Shown here piece after piece: positions 61,890 through 64,000 of a stretch of 64,000 bases of DNA. The notes under the pieces are model-generated. The model did not search any database. It saw nothing but the letters and a program-made list of their open reading frames with translations, and was not told the origin of the DNA. Location of the stretch: NCBI GenBank assembly GCA_001464765.1, contig LNDV01000024.1, positions 62,001-126,000 on the forward strand, written 5' to 3'. The stretch comes from Betaproteobacteria bacterium Ga0077526. GTDB lineage: Bacteria > Pseudomonadota > Gammaproteobacteria > Burkholderiales > Ga0077523. How positions within the stretch are numbered: position 1 is the stretch's first letter; each line of letters begins with the position of its first letter. The translations under genes were made by a program, and so were the position numbers.

Positions 61890-61934
61890 CAGAATCCGGC
61901 AATCGTCCAGCAGTTGAAGCAGGCGGTCCGATAA
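61890..61934 (+). pseudogene. displaced acs 3' tail (14 codons plus stop)
   Basis: Encodes [18 protein letters not shown], against [18 protein letters not shown] at the end of acs (61780-61824). The two match at 12 of 14 residues but only ~31 of 45 bases, with most changes at third positions. The copy is out of frame with acs (offset 110 bp) and has no start of its own. Its GC-rich codons look more native than those of the present acs tail. Confidence 0.75.
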
Positions 61935-61945
61935 CCCGGCGATGC

Positions 61946-61970
61946 GGGAGGGGCGCTCGCCGCCCTTCCC
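61946..61970 (+). terminator. hairpin after the displaced acs tail
   Basis: GGGAGGGGCG (61946-61955) pairs with CGCCCTTCCC (61961-61970), with one G-T pair and a 5-nt loop. It begins 12 bp after the displaced stop, as expected for the original acs 3' end; no T-run follows. Confidence 0.35.
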
Positions 61971-62071
61971 ATTCCCCCCCAGGTTGGCTATCCTTCGCGC
62001 CCTTCGGCTGCCGTTCCACCCAGGCGGCCGTTGCCCGCGCCAGTCAGCGCCGGGTTCCAGAGCAGGACAGC

Positions 62072-62161
62072 GGAGAGGTGGATGAGCGGTTTAAGTCGCA
62101 CGCCTGGAAAGCGTGTTTAGGTGAAAGCCTAACGTGGGTTCGAATCCCACCCTCTCCGCCA
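62072..62161 (+). tRNA. tRNA-Ser(GGA)
   Basis: 90 nt with a long variable arm. Acceptor GGAGAGG/CCTCTCC, anticodon stem CACGC/GCGTG with loop CTGGAAA (anticodon GGA), variable stem TTAGG/CCTAA, T arm GTGGG-TTCGAAT-CCCAC, and encoded CCA at 62159-62161. Confidence 0.97.
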
Positions 62162-62334
62162 CGAACGAGAACGCCCCTTTTCAGGGGCGTTGTCGTTTGT
62201 GGCTTGGGGTGGGATGAGAACCCGCAGGGTTCGACCACGAAGCACTGCTTCGTGGGACGCCGCTTGCGGCGGGCCCGAAGGGCTGACGGGATCGCCCTAA
62301 GGCGAGACCGGCACAATCCCACCCTCTCCGCCAC
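62143..62334 (+). repeat. tRNA-Ser 3' end duplicated around a hairpin array
   Basis: The 20 bp AATCCCACCCTCTCCGCCAC occur at 62143-62162 (tRNA T-arm to 3' end) and again at 62315-62334. Between them, GGGTGGGAT (62207-62215) pairs with ATCCCACCC (62316-62324). Inside that outer stem are five consecutive short hairpins: GAACCC/GGGTTC (62218-62232), CCACGAAGCA/TGCTTCGTGG (62235-62255), CGCCGC/GCGGCG (62258-62271), GCCC/GGGC (62273-62283) and CGCC/GGCG (62293-62304). It may be an att-type duplication or a structured repeat or RNA. Confidence 0.7.
62170..62191 (+). terminator. intrinsic terminator of tRNA-Ser
   Basis: AACGCCCCT (62170-62178) and AGGGGCGTT (62183-62191) form a perfect 9-bp stem with loop TTTC, 8 bp after the tRNA. 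The following GTCGTTTGT is moderately T-rich. Confidence 0.6.
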
Positions 62335-62530
62335 AGTGGGTCGGGAACTGTCCGCAGAATGCAAGTGCGTTCTGTGCGTCGCGAAGCAACTCCAGGAGCA
62401 TCGCGTTAGATGATCGACGCTTCGCGTTCGTGTCAGTTACCCGCTCAATGCGGCTGGCTATAGCCGCATCGAAGGGCGAGAGTGCGCGGTCACCGGGGAT
62501 CGAAGTATGTGAATAGCGTGCTCTTGCACG
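62335..62530. other. non-coding stretch before the IS66 element
   Basis: No gene is visible. Two more hairpins are present: ATGCGGCT/AGCCGCAT (62448-62469) and a CAGAATGCA/TGCGTTCTG pair around 62356-62375. Nothing else recognised. Confidence 0.4.
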
Positions 62531-64000
62531 GTAAGCGTCCGGCGATCCCCTCTTGCCGATCGCTCTGATTCGGCTCAGAGCCCTGTCTTCGGCGTCCAGC
62601 GATGCGGCAACAGTTCCTCAATCCGGCTGGCCGGGTGCGTGGGCAGCCGTTGGAGTACGTCCTTGAGGTAGCAATACGGATCGTGGCCGTTGAGCTTCGC
62701 CGACTGGATCAAGCTCATCGCCGCCGCGGCGCGCTGCCCGCCGCGCAGCGATCCCGCGAACAGCCAGTTCGAGCGCCCGAGTGCGATCGGTCGAATCCGG
62801 TTCTCGATCCAGTTGTTGTCGATGGGCACGGCCCCGTCCTTGAGGAAGCGCATCAGCGCCGTCCACCGATTCAGGCTTTAGTCGATAGCTTTGGCGATCG
62901 CGGTTCCGTCGCTCGCACGCTGTCGATGCAGGACCAGCCATTGCCGCAACGTCTCGGTGATCGGTTTGGATCGCAGTTGCCGCAGCCGGTAGCGCTGCTC
63001 GGCATCGAGTTCGCCCGCCAGACGCTCGACGTCGTAGATCGCCCGAATGAGATCGAGCGCTTCACCAGCGAGCACGCTCTTGTGACTGGCCCACAGCTCA
63101 TGGAACTTGCGCCTCGCATGCGCCAGGCAGCCGGCCTCGGTCACGCCCTGGGCGAACAGCGCCTTGTAGCCGGAGAAGTCATCGCACACCAGTGTGCCCT
63201 GCCAGCCCTCGAGGAACGTCCGGGCATGGCTGCCTGCGCGAGTCTCGGCGAATTCGTAGATCACCGCCTTGAGACTGTCGTGTTCGGTACTGCCGTAGGT
63301 CCAGACGTACGCCCGATGGGTCTTGCCTTGGCCCGGCGCGAGCATGGCCACCGGCGTCTCGTCGGCGTGCAGGACTTTGCAGTCGAGCAGCACGCCCCGA
63401 AGGGCATCGACCAGGGGCTGAAGCTGCACGCCGCAGGCCCCGACCCACTGTGCCAAGGTCGAGCGCGGGATCGCCAGACCCGAGCGCTCGAAGATGCCCT
63501 CCTGGCGGTACAGCGGCAGGTGATCGAGGAACTTGGCTACCAGCACCTGGGCCAGCAGCCCGCTGGTGGGGATGCCCTTGTCGATGATCTGTGCCGGCAC
63601 CGGCGCCTGAGTGATCGTGTGGCATGTGGTGCAGACCCACTTGCCGCGGATGTGGCGCTCGACGCTGAACACGCCCGGGGTGTAGTCGAGCTTCTCGGCC
63701 ACGTCCTCGCCGATGCGTTTCATCTGGCAGCCGCAGGCGCAGGTGGTGTGCTCGGGCTCGTGCCGGATTTCGGTCCGCGGCAGGTGCGCCGGCAGCGCTG
63801 CGCGCTTCGGGATGCCCTTGGCAGGCAGGCGAGTCTGTGCCCGTTGGAGGGCCAGCAGTTCCAGACCGATGGCTTCGAGATCGGCCTCGACGGTCTCGTC
63901 GAACAGATGGCGCTGTTCGCCGGGGAGTTGTTCGCTGCGGGCGGCGAACTTCCAGCGCTTGAGGATCGCCATCTCATGGGTGAGCTGGTCGATCTTGAGC
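62531..64000 (-). mobile_element. IS66-family insertion sequence, partial at window edge
   Basis: The end of the element is GTAAGCGTCCGGCGATCCCC at 62531-62550, matching the GTAA-type terminal repeat of IS66 elements, 25 bp past the transposase stop. The transposase reads away from this end. The other end and the accessory genes (tnpA, tnpB) lie beyond 64000. IS66 elements make 8-bp target duplications; the flanking CTTGCACG (62523-62530) is the candidate. Confidence 0.85.
62575..64000 (-). pseudogene. tnpC: IS66 transposase (TnpC), interrupted by an in-frame stop; 5' end off-window
   Basis: One continuous frame runs from the window edge to TGA at 62575, broken only by TAA at 62880-62878. 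The residues around it, 'AIAKAID-stop-SLNRWTALMRFL', show that a tyrosine codon has become a stop. The first part has the zinc-finger region ('CACGCQM', 'CTTCH'), catalytic Asp regions 'LHADETPVAML' and 'CDDFSGYKALF'. The part after the stop has 'IDNNWIENRIRPIALGRSNWLFAGS', which contains the catalytic Glu. The truncated product would therefore be inactive unless read through. Confidence 0.88.

Noticed and set aside
61780..61934. Reading the acs tail copy as a frameshift within acs
   Set aside because: acs is complete and ends normally at 61824; the copy lies after the stop and duplicates rather than continues the sequence.
62044..62364. A 106-codon minus-strand frame across tRNA-Ser containing 'GGEGGIRTHV'
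   Set aside because: This peptide is the well-known false translation of the tRNA-Ser region and recurs in mis-annotated genomes.

Overview
The window is a contiguous stretch of a GC-rich, flagellated betaproteobacterial chromosome. I infer this from gene order and protein family types: yceD-rpmF-plsX-fabH-fabD-fabG-acpP-fabF-mltG-tmk-holB-pilZ, rne/rluC, glnD after map, a betaproteobacterial-type DapC, and paired type IV pilus and flagellar genes. Rhodocyclales or Nitrosomonadales relatives seem likely, but no genus can be named from sequence reading alone. Nearly all of it is dense housekeeping sequence. Only the last ~2.2 kb looks accessory.

Layout. 1-3.1 kb (+): tail of a methyltransferase, an HDOD regulator, a small membrane protein and an rRNA/tRNA 2'-O-methyltransferase. 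3.2-12.75 kb (-): one long fatty-acid and envelope gene train read from a clear sigma-70 promoter at 12761-12789: yceD, rpmF, plsX, fabH, fabD, fabG, acpP, fabF, mltG, tmk, holB, pilZ. 12.8-14.2 kb (+): yceF-type Maf and an RsmI-like methylase. 14.1-17.05 kb (-): sppA, Rieske protein, HAD phosphatase and rluC, divergent from rne (17.4-20.5 kb). 20.6-23.2 kb (-): LMW phosphatase and uvrB. 23.3-28.2 kb (+): aromatic aminotransferase, tRNA-Asn, map, glnD. 28.2-35.0 kb (-): flagellar filament cluster fliC-flaG-fliD-fliS-fliT, a DUF2802-type protein, a FliK-like protein and an FlhB-C-like protein. 35.4-44.9 kb (-): def, methylthioinosine phosphorylase, hpt, galU, ligA, zipA, smc. 45.35-50.8 kb (+): lysine/DAP pathway dapC-dapD-(pilU)-dapE and prmB. 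50.8-53.9 kb (+): a TPR/outer-membrane-barrel protein paired with a secreted FecR-domain protein. 53.8-57.7 kb (-): rluB, recR, ybaB, dnaX, then the SRP RNA. 58.0-61.8 kb: fumarase and acs, divergent around a perfect FNR/Anr-type site. 61.8-64 kb: an acs 3'-tail duplication, tRNA-Ser(GGA) with its 3' end duplicated beyond a hairpin-rich element, and an IS66-family element with a nonsense mutation, cut by the window edge.

How it works together. The fab train makes phospholipid precursors (PlsX) and fatty acids. MltG, ZipA, DapC/D/E and GalU serve envelope construction. DnaX, HolB, LigA, RecR, UvrB and SMC serve replication, repair and chromosome organisation. PilZ and PilU serve twitching, and the fli cluster serves swimming.

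The most unusual features are: (i) the recombination scars at 61.8-62.35 kb, where the 3' ends of acs and of tRNA-Ser both occur twice; (ii) the TPR-barrel/FecR pair, which resembles a Slam-type (type XI) secretion pair; (iii) an orphan intrinsic terminator on the minus strand between smc and dapC; (iv) a near-leaderless start of the fab operon; and (v) the FNR/Anr box between fumarase and acs. I did not find a convincing wholly new defence or biosynthetic system.
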